Assembly: GCA_947653235.1 (NCBI GenBank)
Contig: CANTGH010000001.1
Span: 124,001 to 188,000 of the forward strand
Reading direction: 5' to 3'
Length of the DNA stretch: 64,000 nucleotides
From: an uncultured Clostridium sp.
GTDB taxonomy: Bacteria > Bacillota > Clostridia > TANB77 > CAG-508
Both the position numbers and the translations under genes were made by a program. Every line of letters starts with the position of its first letter. The stretch's first letter is position 1. The notes beneath the pieces are model-generated. The model saw only the letters and a list, made by a program, of their open reading frames with translations. It was not told where the DNA came from and searched no databases. Below are positions 18,448-29,074 of the stretch, one piece after another.

Positions 18448-19225
18448 GTTTCTGCGTCTTATTTCATATAAGATAATCCCTGTTGCCACCGCTGCATTTA
18501 GACTTTCTGTCTTACCAGACATCGGAATTTTGATTTTTTCTGTGGCTAATTCTAAACAATGGGGCGATACTCCTTTTGCTTCATTTCCAATGATAATAGC
18601 TGATTTTTCATAATCGACATCATAAATTGTTTTCTTGGTTTGCAAGTCAGTGGCATAGACTTTTATGCCACGTTTTCCGCATTTCTCGAATGACTTTTTC
18701 CAAATCGCGTTCAATCACATTCACACGAAAAATGGCACCCATCGTAGAACGTACCACTTTTGCATTATAACAATCCGCGGTTCCAGGCGATACAATGATT
18801 TGTTTCATATTCAAACTATCTGCTGTTCGCAAAATCGTTCCCATATTGCCAGGATCTTGAATGTTATCTAACAACAAAAAATGACTGGCTTTATAATCAA
18901 TTGTATTTTCTGTTTTCAACGGTTTTTCAACAACCGCCATAATGCCTTGTGGCGCTACAACATCTGTGAGTTGGATAAAAACCTTTTCACTCACATAAAT
19001 ACATTCGTATTTGGCGATGTCGTACAATTGCTCTGGGGTAAGAGAATTTTCGGTTTTACAATCATCACAAACAAGAATATACTTGATTTTGGCTTTTTCT
19101 CGAATGGCTTCTTCAATCATTTTGGCACCTTCTATGATAAATTGACCAAATTCGTCTCGATACTTTTTTTCTTTTAATTTTCGGATTTGTTTGATTAATT
19201 CGTTGTCTTTGCTGGTGATTACCAT
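18436..19225 (-). CDS. TrmH-family (SpoU) RNA 2'-O-methyltransferase, read through a CGG +1 shift
   Basis: 262 residues when C is skipped at CGG 18679-18677 (Gly 183). N-terminal substrate-binding part ('KKYRDEFGQFIIEGAKMIEEA'), then the SPOUT knot: 'LLLDNIQDPGNMGTILRTAD', and after the shift 'IIIGNEAKGVSPHCLELA' and 'KIPMSGKTESLNAAVATGI', both required for SAM binding. The start is ATG 19225, with AAAGGA upstream. It probably methylates 23S rRNA or tRNA ribose; the exact target is unclear. The catalytic half is lost without the shift. Confidence 0.85.
18677..18679 (-). other. CGG +1 shift site in the trmH-family gene
   Basis: ATG CGG A. Skipping the C reads GGA and joins 'KVIREM' to 'GKRGIKVYATD'. 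Confidence 0.8.
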
Positions 19226-19260
19226 TGTTTTTTTCCTTTCTGAATTTATGATATTGGGGT

Positions 19261-19290
19261 GTATGAACAGGGATGAAACCCTGCTCATAC
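19261..19290 (-). repeat. REP-like hairpin element 2 (mfd-trmH gap)
   Basis: 30-base inverted repeat, GTATGAGCAGGG ... CCCTGTTCATAC on the minus strand. Same design as the other GTAG-type elements. Confidence 0.55.
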
Positions 19291-19372
19291 GTTGGTTTTT
19301 GTGGGGGTTTAATGTTTCGTATAATATTTCACATTTGTGTTATATAATTTTCATGAAAATGTGTATGGCATT

Positions 19373-22300
19373 TTATAAATGCTTTAAAAATGTTTGACAT
19401 TCTTGTAAAATTTCGAAATCGTTGGTTATTTGGACGGTAATGTAGGGGTTGATTTTGGACGGCGAAAATTTGATTTTGCCTTTGTAGATACGCATCAACT
19501 TTTCGACTATCTCGACTTGAAATTTTTTATCATCAAAATAATATATGATATTATTCCCTCTTTGATTGATTTTTAGTACAAATTTTTCTCGTGCTAAATT
19601 TTTAATTCTGGCAATCGCAAGCAAATTCTCAATCTCTTTCGGAATTGGACCATAACGATCTATGATTTCATCGATTACATTTCGAATGGCTTCTTCGTTT
19701 TTACAGCTTGCAATGTTTTGATAAATTTCAATTTTTTGACTTGGATTTTCGATAAACTCATCTGGAATAAAGCTTGAAACATTTAGGTCAATTTGAACAT
19801 CGATTTCCTCTTCAATTTTCTTACCTTGTATTTCTTTGACCACTTCATCTAGTAATTTGCAATACATATCATATCCAACTTGTTCCATGTGTCCATGCTG
19901 GATTTCCCCCATAATGCTTCCTGCACCTCGAATTTCCAAATCACGCATCGCAATTTTGAAACCAGAACCAAACTCAGTAAATTCTTTGATTGCTTTTAAG
20001 CGTTTGTCCGCTTCTTCGGAAAGCATTTTATCACGACGATACGTAATATACGCATAAGCTTGTGTATCGCAACGTCCTACTCTTCCACGAATTTGGTATA
20101 ATTGAGCAAGTCCTAATCGATCGGCATTTTCTACAATAATGGTGTTGGCATTGGGAATATCAATTCCAGATTCTAAAATCGTGGTGCAAATTAATACATT
20201 GGTTTTTTGGTCAATAAAATCCTGCATAATTTTTTCTAGCTCGGAACTACTCATTTGTCCATGTGCTAAATCGACTTTTGCTTCTGGCACAAGTTCGGAA
20301 ATATCACTTGTCTTTTTCAAAATATTTTGGACATTGTTATATAAATAAAATACTTGACCGATCACGTTCTAATTCTTTCAAAATGGCTTCTCGAATGACT
20401 TCTTTGTCATATTCTAAAACATAGGTTTGAACTGGTTTTCGATTTTGTGGCGGTTCGTAAATGACAGACATATCACGCATGCCAACAACAGACATATGTA
20501 AGGTTCTCGGAATTGGTGTTGCTGTCATGGTTAACACATCGATTGTTTCTTTCATTTGCTTAATCGTTTCTTTGGCTTTTACACCAAATCGATGTTCTTC
20601 ATCAATAATAAGCAATCCTAGGTTTTTGAATTTAACATCTTTGCTCAAAATACGGTGAGTACCAACAATAATGTCGACTTCTCCTGTTTCTAGTTTTTGC
20701 AAAATTTCTTTTTGCTGTTTGGGCGTTCGAAATCGGCTTAAAGTTTCTACTTTGATGGGATATTCCTTTAATCTATCACGAAATGTGGTATATTGCTGCT
20801 CTGCTAAAATAGTGGTTGGTACTAAATAGGCTACTTGTCTTTGATCCATGCAAGATTTAAAAGCAGCTCGAATCGCCACTTCCGTTTTTCCATAGCCCAC
20901 ATCGCCACATAACAGTCTGTCCATGGGACGTGTGCTTTCCATATCTTTTTTCACTTCTTGAATACAACGCAATTGATCTTCTGTTTCTGTAAATTCAAAG
21001 CTTTCTTCGAATTCTTTTTGCCATGGTGTATCCTTGGCAAACGCAAACCCTTGCATTTTCTGCCTTTTGGCATATAGTTCGATGAGTTCCTCTGCCACTT
21101 CACGCAAATTTTTCTTAACACGTTCTTTTGCCTTTTTCCATTCATTCGAACCTAATTTATTTAAGGATAAATTAGTAATTTCTGGTCCAATATATTTTCG
21201 AACATTGTCAAGACTATCCGTTGGGACATATAAAATGTCGTCTCCTTTGTATTTGATTTTGATGTAGTCTTTTGTGACACCATCTGCTGTTATGGTATTA
21301 ACACCAATGTATTGCCCAATTCCATGCGTTTTATGGACAATAAAATCACTTTCCTTTAAATCAGCAAAAACAATTTTCTCTCCCTCTTTAAAGGTCGAAT
21401 TTGTCTTTCTTTTTTTCGGTTTTACTTCAAATACTTCACTTGCCGAAATAACCACTAAATCAAAATCATCACACTCAAAACCACTCGAAAAAGCACCAGG
21501 CAAAATATTGACAACACCTAGTGTTAATTCATCTTCTTTTTCGAGGATACGACTTGGAATTTCTTTTTCATACAAAACTTGCTCTATTTTTTTGCAACCG
21601 TCGACGTTTCCGCCGTAGGACTACTGTTTGTTTGGAGGCAAAAGTGCTTTTTTGTAATTTCTCAAACAGTAAATCCATTGAACTACGAAAAAAGTTGACC
21701 TCCCTATAGCTAAAGCTATATCCGTTTCTTTTTGCATGCATACTTTGTTTGTCCACGAAACCAATGTCTTGTTTTTCTAAATAAATGGTTTGTTTGGACT
21801 TGACTTTATCTAAAAAAGCCAAATAATCATCTTTTTGAATGAAACCACTTGGCACTAATCTTTTTTTCTCTGTTAAATCTTGTATTAAATTTTCATAATC
21901 TTTGGCAATTCCAAATGCACGAATGTTCATTTTTTCGATTTCATCTAAAAATAAGATAAAATCGTCACTTAAATAATCTAAAAGTGTATGGGTTTGTTCA
22001 TAAAAACAATCAAAATATCGGTCTATTTTATTTAAATAATTACCTTCTTTGATTTGTGCAATATCTTCATTTACCTTTTCTTGAAGTGATTCTGGATAGG
22101 CTTTGGTTTCTATTTTTTGACAAATGGTATTAAAATCCGTTTCCAATAAAAACTCATAAGCTGGAAAAATTTCGGCTTCTTCTAGCATTTCAGTGGTTCT
22201 TTGGCTTAAAATACTAAAGGTTCGAATGGAATCAATTTCATCACCCCAAAGTTCAATACGAATACCAGTTGTTTCAGAAGTTGCAATATCTATAATTCCG

Positions 22301-22827
22301 CCGCGTATGCTAAATTGCCCTTTTCCTTCGATTAAATCATATCGTTCATAACCTAAACGTACCAACTTTTCTTTTAAGTCGTTTAAGCAAATCGTATCAC
22401 CATTTCTCAATTTCATAACAAATTGGTATAAATTTTCTTTAGTAATCATTTTTTGCATCGCAGCTTCAATCGTTGTAACAACAATTTTAGCTTCCCCTTT
22501 GACGATACGATTAAGTACTAAAATACGGTCAAAAACCGAGTCTTTGCTTTCTGCCATGTAGTCAAATGTGATAATTTCTCGTTTTGGAAAAAAGTCGATT
22601 TTTTCGCCAAAATACGCTAAATCTTTGATGAGTTTTTTTGCTTGTAATTCGTTGTACGTAATCAAGCAGATTGGTTTTTCTGCATAAAATCTTGTCGAAT
22701 ACATCATATGAATTTTGCCAATGTCGGTAAGACCTGATAACATCATTGGCGTTTTGCCTGATTTGACATCAAACATATATTCATTGAATTTCCTTACATT
22801 GGGCATTGTCTTTATTAGTGAGTTCAT
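19373..22827 (-). CDS. mfd: Transcription-repair coupling factor Mfd, read through two CGG +1 shifts
   Basis: 1150 residues, normal for Mfd, with shifts at CGG 21615-21613 (Gly 405) and 20360-20358 (Gly 823). UvrB-homology module at the N-terminus ('GGIIDIATSETTGIRIELWGDEIDSIR'), RNA-polymerase-interaction domain ('DFIVHKTHGIGQYIG'), then the translocase with 'LLCGDVGYGKTEVAIRAAF', 'LLIIDEEHRFG', 'TMTATPIPRTL' and, after the second shift, 'QIRGRVGRCDTQAYAY'. Mfd displaces stalled RNA polymerase and recruits UvrA. Both junctions restore frame exactly. Confidence 0.92.
20358..20360 (-). other. CGG +1 shift site 2 in mfd
   Basis: GAT CGG T. Skipping the C reads GGT, giving 'ERDGQVFYLYNNVQNI', the helicase motif IV region. 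Confidence 0.85.
21613..21615 (-). other. CGG +1 shift site 1 in mfd
   Basis: CTA CGG C. Skipping the C reads GGC, giving 'VVLGGNVDGCKKIEQVLYEK'. Confidence 0.8.
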
Positions 22828-22859
22828 AGGTTACCTCTTTTAATTTTTATTTATCGATA

Positions 22860-22888
22860 ATTATACCATAGTCTTAAATTATTTTCAA
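22860..22888 (-). promoter_or_regulatory. Promoter of mfd
   Basis: TTGAAA (22888-22883), 17-base spacer, TATAAT (22865-22860). Confidence 0.7.
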
Positions 22889-22962
22889 TAGTTTTGCTCT
22901 TTTTTCCTCTTTCTTTTTCCCAATTTTTTATTGATTTTCTCTATACAAAAACAAGCAAATTT

Positions 22963-23187
22963 ACGCTTAAAAGCCAAATTTTGACAATAAAATTCAAAAA
23001 TTCTCTAAAAAACGTTTTTAGGTGCCTTTTTGTGCGTTTTACGATATAAAAAATGCTATTCTTTAAAAAATTGATTTTTAAAACAACCTCACAGAAGCCC
23101 CAAAAAGGCACCTTTTTTCAATAAGCAGACATAAACCATTCCTAGCTACTTATATCGCTTAAAATGGCTTTTAGAGGCCTCTACGTT
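22963..23187 (-). repeat. Degenerate dispersed intergenic element, copy B (inverted)
   Basis: Fills most of the 385-base gap before mfd. On the minus strand it carries AATGGTTTATGTCTGCTT (23140-23123), nearly identical to copy A, and the same end block. The two ends are inverted (CTAAAAGCCATTTT against TTAAAAGCCAAATTTT). No gene seen. Confidence 0.6.
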
Positions 23188-23212
23188 GATTTCGCAAATT
23201 TCATTTCTTTTT

Positions 23213-23851
23213 TCACAATTCCATCAAAAAAACAGGAATCCCACTTGAATATGGAGCAATTTCATATTGATTGAAAAAGATTACAACTCCTTTTGACGTA
23301 ATATAAAAATTCTCCAGACGAAAATTTTCCTGAACCAATTGGCAATAATTCTCAAAATATTGATTTTCTTCCTCTTCGATTTGTTTGGCAATTTGAAGAT
23401 TAATTTCTTTTAAAATATCAATCAGATAATAGGGATTATGCGGAAATAATTCTTTTAAAATAATGGGACTTCCCTTTTGTAAATTCCAGTTTTGAGCTTC
23501 CCTTTTTGTGTTTCCATGTGCACCTCCTAAAAACATATATTCATTGGTATACAAACTCACAACCGAACTTTCTTCATAAGTCACTTCATAATCTAAAATA
23601 ATTTCATATACCATAACGGGATAATCATTTTCCATGTTATAATGATACAATTCCTTTGCTTCCTTAAAAAGCTCTTCTTCACAATATCTTTGTAATTCGA
23701 TTGCTTTTTCATAATTGTATTCATTAAATCGCCTCATTCCATAACGGTAGCGAGATTTTATTAGTTGCGGATATTGAATTTTGTATTTTAACACAACCGT
23801 TTCTTGAACATATAATTCCCTTTCCAAAACATAATTCACAATTTCTCCCAT
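23213..23851 (-). CDS. DUF3298-domain protein (RsiV/PdaC-like)
   Basis: 212 residues. The pattern 'YTNEYMFLGGAHGNTKREAQNWNLQKGSPIILKELF' and 'GVVIFFNQYEIAPYSSGI' fits the DUF3298 domain found in anti-sigma factor RsiV and in peptidoglycan deacetylase extracytoplasmic parts. No signal peptide or membrane segment is visible from the chosen start (ATG 23851, AAAGGAGG upstream), so it may act inside the cell or lack its export part. Monocistronic. Confidence 0.7.
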   Translation of the reverse strand: MGEIVNYVLERELYVQETVVLKYKIQYPQLIKSRYRYGMRRFNEYNYEKAIELQRYCEEELFKEAKELYHYNMENDYPVMVYEIILDYEVTYEESSVVSLYTNEYMFLGGAHGNTKREAQNWNLQKGSPIILKELFPHNPYYLIDILKEINLQIAKQIEEEENQYFENYCQLVQENFRLENFYITSKGVVIFFNQYEIAPYSSGIPVFLMEL

Positions 23852-23931
23852 AAAAACGCCTCCTTTGCAATATGATATGTTCTCTTTTGATATTTTGATA
23901 ATCAAGAAAATTTTGAAATTTTTAGAAAAAT

Positions 23932-23972
23932 AAAAAATCCTCTAGTCTTGGCATAGACTATGGGATTTTTTT
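23932..23972 (-). terminator. Terminator after rlmH
   Basis: AAAAATCC...CTAGTCT pairs with AGACTA...GGATTTTT around a short loop; T-rich on both strands. Confidence 0.75.
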
Positions 23973-24035
23973 AGCTCAAATTTGTTTTTATAAAACTATT
24001 TTTACTTTATTTATAAATAGCGTATACTACATTTT

Positions 24036-24521
24036 TTACCAATGATATGTCTCATTTCTGGCTATTTTAAAAGCTCTAAAAATCTGTTCCAACAAAAACA
24101 CACGAATGAGTTGATGGGGAAATGTCATTTGAGAAAAACATAAAATTTCGTCTGAAATCTGTAGAATATCTTCTGTCAATCCTAAGGTTCCTCCAATGAT
24201 AAATGTAATGGAACTATTGCCTTTTAAAGAAATTTCTTGTAACTTTTCAGAAAACGTTTCTGATTTCATCGTTTTTCCTCTTAAATCTAACGAAATTACA
24301 TAAGAATCTCTTTTGATTATTTCTTCTTTTATTTTTTTACATTCTTTTTCTTTGATTTCACAAATACTACTATCATAAAGCTTGCTGGGCAACTTTTCAT
24401 CTGCTAATTCCACAATTTGTAAATGACAATATTTCCCCAATCTTTTTGCATATTCTGCTATCGCCTCTTTTAAGTAATGCTCTTTGACTTTTCCAACACA
24501 AATAACTTTTATATTTAACAT
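24036..24521 (-). CDS. rlmH: 23S rRNA pseudouridine-1915 N3-methyltransferase RlmH
   Basis: 161 residues, the family length, from ATG 24521 with GAGGTAAG upstream. 'IKVICVGKVKEHYLKEAIAEYAKRL', 'SSITFIIGGTLGLTEDIL' and the C-terminal 'LLEQIFRAFKIARNETYHW' are diagnostic of this SPOUT enzyme, which methylates pseudouridine 1915 in helix 69 of 23S rRNA. It follows the sulfotransferase gene after 10 bases. Confidence 0.95.
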   Translation of the reverse strand: MLNIKVICVGKVKEHYLKEAIAEYAKRLGKYCHLQIVELADEKLPSKLYDSSICEIKEKECKKIKEEIIKRDSYVISLDLRGKTMKSETFSEKLQEISLKGNSSITFIIGGTLGLTEDILQISDEILCFSQMTFPHQLIRVFLLEQIFRAFKIARNETYHW

Positions 24522-24531
24522 TTTTCTTACC

Positions 24532-25629
24532 TCACATTTGGTATCCATATTCTTCAAAAATTTCCTTTAACTTCGTTTGTATCTTTGTTTTCAAACGTTC
24601 CGAAATTTCGTATTGATTGGTTTTATAATTTTTCTGACAATGAATTAAATTCTGAAACTGAAGTTTTGCTTTTTCAAAATGAGGCAACGAAAATTGTGCA
24701 TAAATTTTCTCTAAATCGTTCATTGGTGTTTGAATAAAATCTTCATATTTGATCTCTATCAATTTTTCCTTTAAATAGATTTTATCCTTTCTAAACTGTT
24801 CCATTGTTTGCCAATATAAATTAATCACAAAATCCTCAATTGCCTCTTCTGGCGGTATTTCTTGCAGTGAAAAATGTTCCATCATTTTGGTGATGGTATG
24901 TTTAAAAGAGCAAATCACTTGATAGGGATTTCGGTAAATGTAGATAAATTTTGACTCTGGAAACATCTGTGCCAATTCTTTTGCATGACAAGTATTGTCT
25001 GGACTTTTTAAAAGCAAAGGCTTTTGTTTGTTTATAAAATACACTTTTTTAATGACTTTTTCATAATCTTTTCTCCATTTCTTCCTTTCTTTTGGAGTTA
25101 AACTTTGGGTAAAAGCAAATGTTTGATATTTCTCAAAATTTTGTGGAAAACTTGACATATGAATGAGCGATTTTGTGGTTTGATTCGCAACCGCAAATTC
25201 TTCTTCACAAGGAGAATCTAATTTGCTTTCCATATTATCCATAAAGCGAAAATCAGCCGCATATTTTTTCATAAAAGCTGTTACGATTGGTTTTAAGGAA
25301 ATACAGACACTGTTTGTATAAGAAGTAATACAGTTTAGATAAGAAAATTGTTCATCTTCACACAATAAATTTTGCAAATACGTCGTTCCACTTCGCCAAA
25401 ATCCTAAAATAAACAAAGGTGGCTTTTCCATTTTTTTGTGATATAGAAAAATGGTTGAAAACAAAGCTTCCACTAACACAAACGGATAAGTCACCAAAGA
25501 AAGGAAAAGCATGGCAACTGTTTGCCATCTTTTCCCTTTTTCTATTTTGAATTGGTTTTGAAATAATAATGTTAACAAACAATCAAATCTACAACCAAAT
25601 AAATAATGGATGGGTGATATTTTTTTCAT
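24532..25629 (-). CDS. Sulfotransferase-family protein
   Basis: 365 residues. The PAPS 5'-phosphosulfate loop is 'LFILGFWRSGTTYLQNLL' and the 3'-phosphate site 'FPESKFIYIYRNPYQVICSF'. A hydrophobic stretch near residues 35-62 suggests membrane association. It resembles sulfotransferases acting on sugars or lipids; the acceptor is unknown. Likely co-transcribed with rlmH. Such genes are scattered among gut Clostridia, so lateral acquisition is possible. Confidence 0.8.
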   Translation of the reverse strand: MKKISPIHYLFGCRFDCLLTLLFQNQFKIEKGKRWQTVAMLFLSLVTYPFVLVEALFSTIFLYHKKMEKPPLFILGFWRSGTTYLQNLLCEDEQFSYLNCITSYTNSVCISLKPIVTAFMKKYAADFRFMDNMESKLDSPCEEEFAVANQTTKSLIHMSSFPQNFEKYQTFAFTQSLTPKERKKWRKDYEKVIKKVYFINKQKPLLLKSPDNTCHAKELAQMFPESKFIYIYRNPYQVICSFKHTITKMMEHFSLQEIPPEEAIEDFVINLYWQTMEQFRKDKIYLKEKLIEIKYEDFIQTPMNDLEKIYAQFSLPHFEKAKLQFQNLIHCQKNYKTNQYEISERLKTKIQTKLKEIFEEYGYQM

Positions 25630-25750
25630 AAATTTCTCCTAGTTTTTTCTTTCTTATTATATGCAATATAGGTTTGATTGTCAATTGTTTGGTTTAAGAA
25701 TTCTTCTTTTCAATCTTGACATTTTACTCTTGCTTTTGATTTTCTCAAAT

Positions 25751-26866
25751 TTAATTCACAATTTCAAAATCCCATTGATCAAATTCTACATAACTCTGAG
25801 TAGCACATAATTTATACTTTCCAGCTGGGAAATAATACTCTCCATACTTTTGCATATCATTCAACTGCCTCAACGCATAATGTAAATCGCCATAATTATT
25901 ACTTTCCTTATAAAAATATGCCACTTTACCTGCTGCACCTCCGCCATCAGTATAATATGTACTAGAAAATGAGATATTAACATCAGCATATAACGTAAAG
26001 TATACATAATAATTCCCATTCATTAACATAGCACCATAAGCTCCATGCCTGCCATACTCACCATCTGTCAAAGAATTCAAAGCTTGTTGCAGAACTTCTG
26101 GAGGAAATTCATATGCCATAGTATTATTTGTATCGAAATTTCCACTTGTAAACTCACAAATTTTATCCTTCACTTCCACATTACAAATCGCTTTCACGTT
26201 TCTCTTATCTTTTACATTTGCTGTTATTTGAGCTGTTCCTTCTGCCTTGGCAGTTACCAGTCCATTTTCATCGACACTTGCAATTGTAGGATTATCTGAA
26301 GTCCATTCCACTGTATAAGGAGTAGAATTTATTGAAGTAATAACTGGTTCTAATTGATACGTATTGGTCTTAAATGTCAATAACGTTATCTTTTCTTTGT
26401 TTAAAGCAATTTCTATTCCTTCTTTCTTACTAAAATCATCTTCTACTTTTGCTTCTTTTTTTTCATTATCTACTTGAATTTTCATCTCATATCCATCTGT
26501 TGTTTCAATGAGTAAATACTTACACTCCTCTGCATTTTCAACTAAATCTCCATTTGCATTTGTCATTTGTATTTTTTTTACCCATCGATCTCCATTGTTC
26601 TGACATTCATTTTCTATCGCTTTTTTGATACTTTCTGCAAAACACTCTGTTTCTTCCTTTTCTATTCTATCGATTTTTTCTGCCGCTATTACCATTTCTA
26701 ATTCTTCTTTCTGCTTGCCAAATTGATGTTCTATTCTTGCATTTTCAGCCCTTTTCAAAATTCCATTTTCGCCTGCTACTAAACTTAAACTTACCCCAGC
26801 TAAAATTAATAATACAATGATTGTGATGACAAGTGCAATTAACGTAATTCCTTGCTCTTTTTTCAT
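25751..26866 (-). CDS. Pseudopilin-like surface protein 1 with Big_2 domain
   Basis: 371 residues. Type IV prepilin-like N-terminus: short basic leader, Gly cleavage site, then 'ITLIALVITIIVLLILAGVS'. After 'LVAGENGILKRAENA' comes a soluble region and a bacterial Ig-like (Big_2) domain around residues 150-235 ('WTSDNPTIASVDENGLVTAK'), then a unique C-terminal domain. Shares its N-terminal ~50 residues with three other genes here (45072, 46844, 62921), but not its ectodomain. Probably processed by a prepilin peptidase and displayed at the surface. Confidence 0.85.
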   Translation of the reverse strand: MKKEQGITLIALVITIIVLLILAGVSLSLVAGENGILKRAENARIEHQFGKQKEELEMVIAAEKIDRIEKEETECFAESIKKAIENECQNNGDRWVKKIQMTNANGDLVENAEECKYLLIETTDGYEMKIQVDNEKKEAKVEDDFSKKEGIEIALNKEKITLLTFKTNTYQLEPVITSINSTPYTVEWTSDNPTIASVDENGLVTAKAEGTAQITANVKDKRNVKAICNVEVKDKICEFTSGNFDTNNTMAYEFPPEVLQQALNSLTDGEYGRHGAYGAMLMNGNYYVYFTLYADVNISFSSTYYTDGGGAAGKVAYFYKESNNYGDLHYALRQLNDMQKYGEYYFPAGKYKLCATQSYVEFDQWDFEIVN

Positions 26867-27055
26867 TTGAATCTCCCCCTTTTATTTATCTTCTCAAATA
26901 ATATTTCTATCATTTATTATAACAAATCTCTTTTCTCTTAGCAAGTCATTTATGTGAATTTCTAATTAAAATATAAAATTTCTTGTATTAAATCCCACTT
27001 TCCTGCGTATAATGGAATATAGCAAAAAAGAATAACAATGCCAAGGAGGATTTTT

Positions 27056-28261
27056 ATGCAATATTTCTATAAAATACTAGCTACCTTTTTCATCGTAGTT
27101 TTCTTATTCTCACAAGCTTCATTTTGTACTCAAAGCTTTGTTTGGGATGATTCCATTTTAGCCACCAATGGCGACAATGCAACTGGAAATTTCTTAAATC
27201 TTGAATCAGGAAGTGCCATTTTAATTGAACAAAACAGTGGAAAAATTTTATATGAACACAACATCCACGAACAACTACGCCCTGCCAGTGTTACCAAAAT
27301 TATGAGCATTTTGCTGATTATGGATGCACTAGATAGTGGTAAAATTTCTTTAACCGACACCGTACCTTGTTCAGAAGCTGCTAGAAATATGGGTGGTTCC
27401 CAAATCTGGTTAAACGAAACCGAAAAACTCACAGTCGATGAAATGTTAAAAGCCATTTGTGTGGTATCTGCCAATGACTGCGTAGTTGCCATGGCTGAAT
27501 TTCTTGCTGGTTCAGAGGAAATTTTTGTGCAACAAATGAACGATAAAGCCAAAGAACTTGGCATGAACGAAACCCATTTTGTCAACTGTCATGGAATTGA
27601 TGAAGATGGGCATGTCACTTCCAGTTATGACATTGCTTTGATGTCACGTGAACTTCTGACCAAACATCCTTCCATCACCAATTACACAACCATTTGGATG
27701 GATTCACTACGTGATGGAAAATCAGAGCTTACCAACACCAACAAATTAGTGCGAACCTATGAAGGTTGCACTGGTCTAAAAACTGGTTCTACAAGCTTGG
27801 CTTTATACAATTTATCAGCTAGTGCCACACGAAATGATTTATCTTTAATTGCCGTAGTTTTAAAAGGTCCTACTTCGGAAAAACGCTTTTCTGAAGCCAA
27901 AAAACTACTTGATTACGGTTTTGCCAATTACAGTTATACCAAAACCTCCACCGCTGGCGACTTTTTACAAACCACTGACGTCCAAAAAGGTACGACCAAT
28001 TCAGTTAATTTAGTTTACCAATCTGACTCTGGTGCCCTTGTCAAAAATTCAGAAAATGGCAATATCACCTCAGAAGTCATTTTAAACGAAAATATTTCCG
28101 CACCTATTAAAACTGGTGATGTATTAGGAAGCGTCAATTTTTCGTTAAACGACGAGCCAATCGCCTCTGTAAATTTAGTAGCTGAAAATGATGTTGAAAA
28201 AATCACCATTGCTAATTTATTTGGCATGATTACCGAATTTTGGGTAAATCTATTCCGTTAA
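27056..28261 (+). CDS. D-alanyl-D-alanine carboxypeptidase (DacA/DacF type)
   Basis: 401 residues from ATG 27056 (AAGGAGGA upstream). Signal peptide at ~1-25, SxxK in 'RPASVTKIMSILLIMD', SxN in 'VVSANDCVVAM', KTG in 'GLKTGSTSLAL'. The C-terminal beta domain ends in a hydrophobic segment ('ITIANLFGMITEFWVNLF') for membrane anchoring. It trims the terminal D-Ala of pentapeptides; one of several of its kind in spore formers. Ends at a strong terminator. Confidence 0.92.
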   Translation: MQYFYKILATFFIVVFLFSQASFCTQSFVWDDSILATNGDNATGNFLNLESGSAILIEQNSGKILYEHNIHEQLRPASVTKIMSILLIMDALDSGKISLTDTVPCSEAARNMGGSQIWLNETEKLTVDEMLKAICVVSANDCVVAMAEFLAGSEEIFVQQMNDKAKELGMNETHFVNCHGIDEDGHVTSSYDIALMSRELLTKHPSITNYTTIWMDSLRDGKSELTNTNKLVRTYEGCTGLKTGSTSLALYNLSASATRNDLSLIAVVLKGPTSEKRFSEAKKLLDYGFANYSYTKTSTAGDFLQTTDVQKGTTNSVNLVYQSDSGALVKNSENGNITSEVILNENISAPIKTGDVLGSVNFSLNDEPIASVNLVAENDVEKITIANLFGMITEFWVNLFR

Positions 28262-28268
28262 AAATAAA

Positions 28269-28308
28269 AAATCCATACTTTTTTCAAAAAGGTATGGACT
28301 TTTTTTAT
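28269..28308 (+). terminator. Terminator after the D,D-carboxypeptidase gene
   Basis: Stem TCCATACTTTTT / AAAAAGGTATGGA followed by a T7 run. Confidence 0.85.
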
Positions 28309-28358
28309 TTTTTTGTGTATGATAAGAATAAATTTTAATTCTTAGGAGGAATTTTAAC

Positions 28359-28754
28359 ATGACAAAAATCACAAAAATTATCGCTATTTTGGTGCTTATC
28401 TGTTGGATAAACACACATTTTTCCTATGCAGAAACCACCAATTTATACAATGATATAGACAATCAAAACACCACAACTAACACCGAAACAGACGACCATT
28501 CTACACAAAACACCACATCTGAAAATACCACAGACGACACCTCATCACAAGAAGACAATCAAGCTGATGATGCGATGGATTCTTATGCACAAACCTCTTC
28601 TCCATCTTCCACTAATCGTGCACGTATCAATACTCTATCTTCAGTTTCAGAGGCAAATTTAGGATTGAATAATATTTTATGTATCATTTTAATTGCCCTT
28701 GGCATTTTGATGATTTTGTTAGCCATTGCAATTTTAATTCGTTTGAAAAAATAG
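28359..28754 (+). CDS. Secreted, Thr/Asn/Ser-rich membrane-anchored protein
   Basis: 131 residues, not recognised. Signal peptide at ~1-25 ('IIAILVLICWINTHFSYAE'), a low-complexity Thr/Asn/Asp/Ser/Gln region (~26-90), then a C-terminal membrane segment 'IILIALGILMILLAIAILI' and a basic end (RLKK). This looks like a small surface-tethered stalk. TAGGAGG lies upstream of the ATG, and a perfect hairpin terminator follows. It has no CGG. Confidence 0.7.
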   Translation: MTKITKIIAILVLICWINTHFSYAETTNLYNDIDNQNTTTNTETDDHSTQNTTSENTTDDTSSQEDNQADDAMDSYAQTSSPSSTNRARINTLSSVSEANLGLNNILCIILIALGILMILLAIAILIRLKK

Positions 28755-28756
28755 AG

Positions 28757-28792
28757 AAAAAGCTTAGAATTTTGAAAATTCTAAGCTTTTTT
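28757..28792 (+). terminator. Terminator after the small surface protein gene
   Basis: AAAAAGCTTAGAATTTT and its near-perfect complement around one base, then TTTTTT. Confidence 0.9.
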
Positions 28793-28832
28793 ACGTTCAA
28801 AAATCCCATTTTAGTGGATTTTTATTTTAAAT

Positions 28833-29070
28833 ATGCCTATAAAGCCCAAAATCAAGCCTTTAACAGTCGATTATGGACCAAATTATGTTTTATGTATTCT
28901 TTTCTAATAAAATACCTTTTACGGTCATTCTAGAGCCTTTTTAAAAAACTAACTTTTTTGATATTAGATCATTTTATGCCTCTAAAAAGCCCAAAATGAT
29001 ATTTTTTTCGGTTTTTCAGAACTTTTTAGTCATTTATCTCTAATTTTAAAAAAAATGGCTTAAAAAACCA
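28833..29070 (+). repeat. Degenerate dispersed intergenic element, copy C
   Basis: Fills the 320-base gap between two converging genes. Aligns with copies A and B over the core (TATGTTTTATGTATTCTT, 28884-28901) and the end (TTTTTAGTCATTTATC, then ATGGCTTAAAAAACC). A CCTCTAAAAAGCCC block also occurs internally. No gene seen. Confidence 0.55.
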
Positions 29071-29074
29071 TTTT

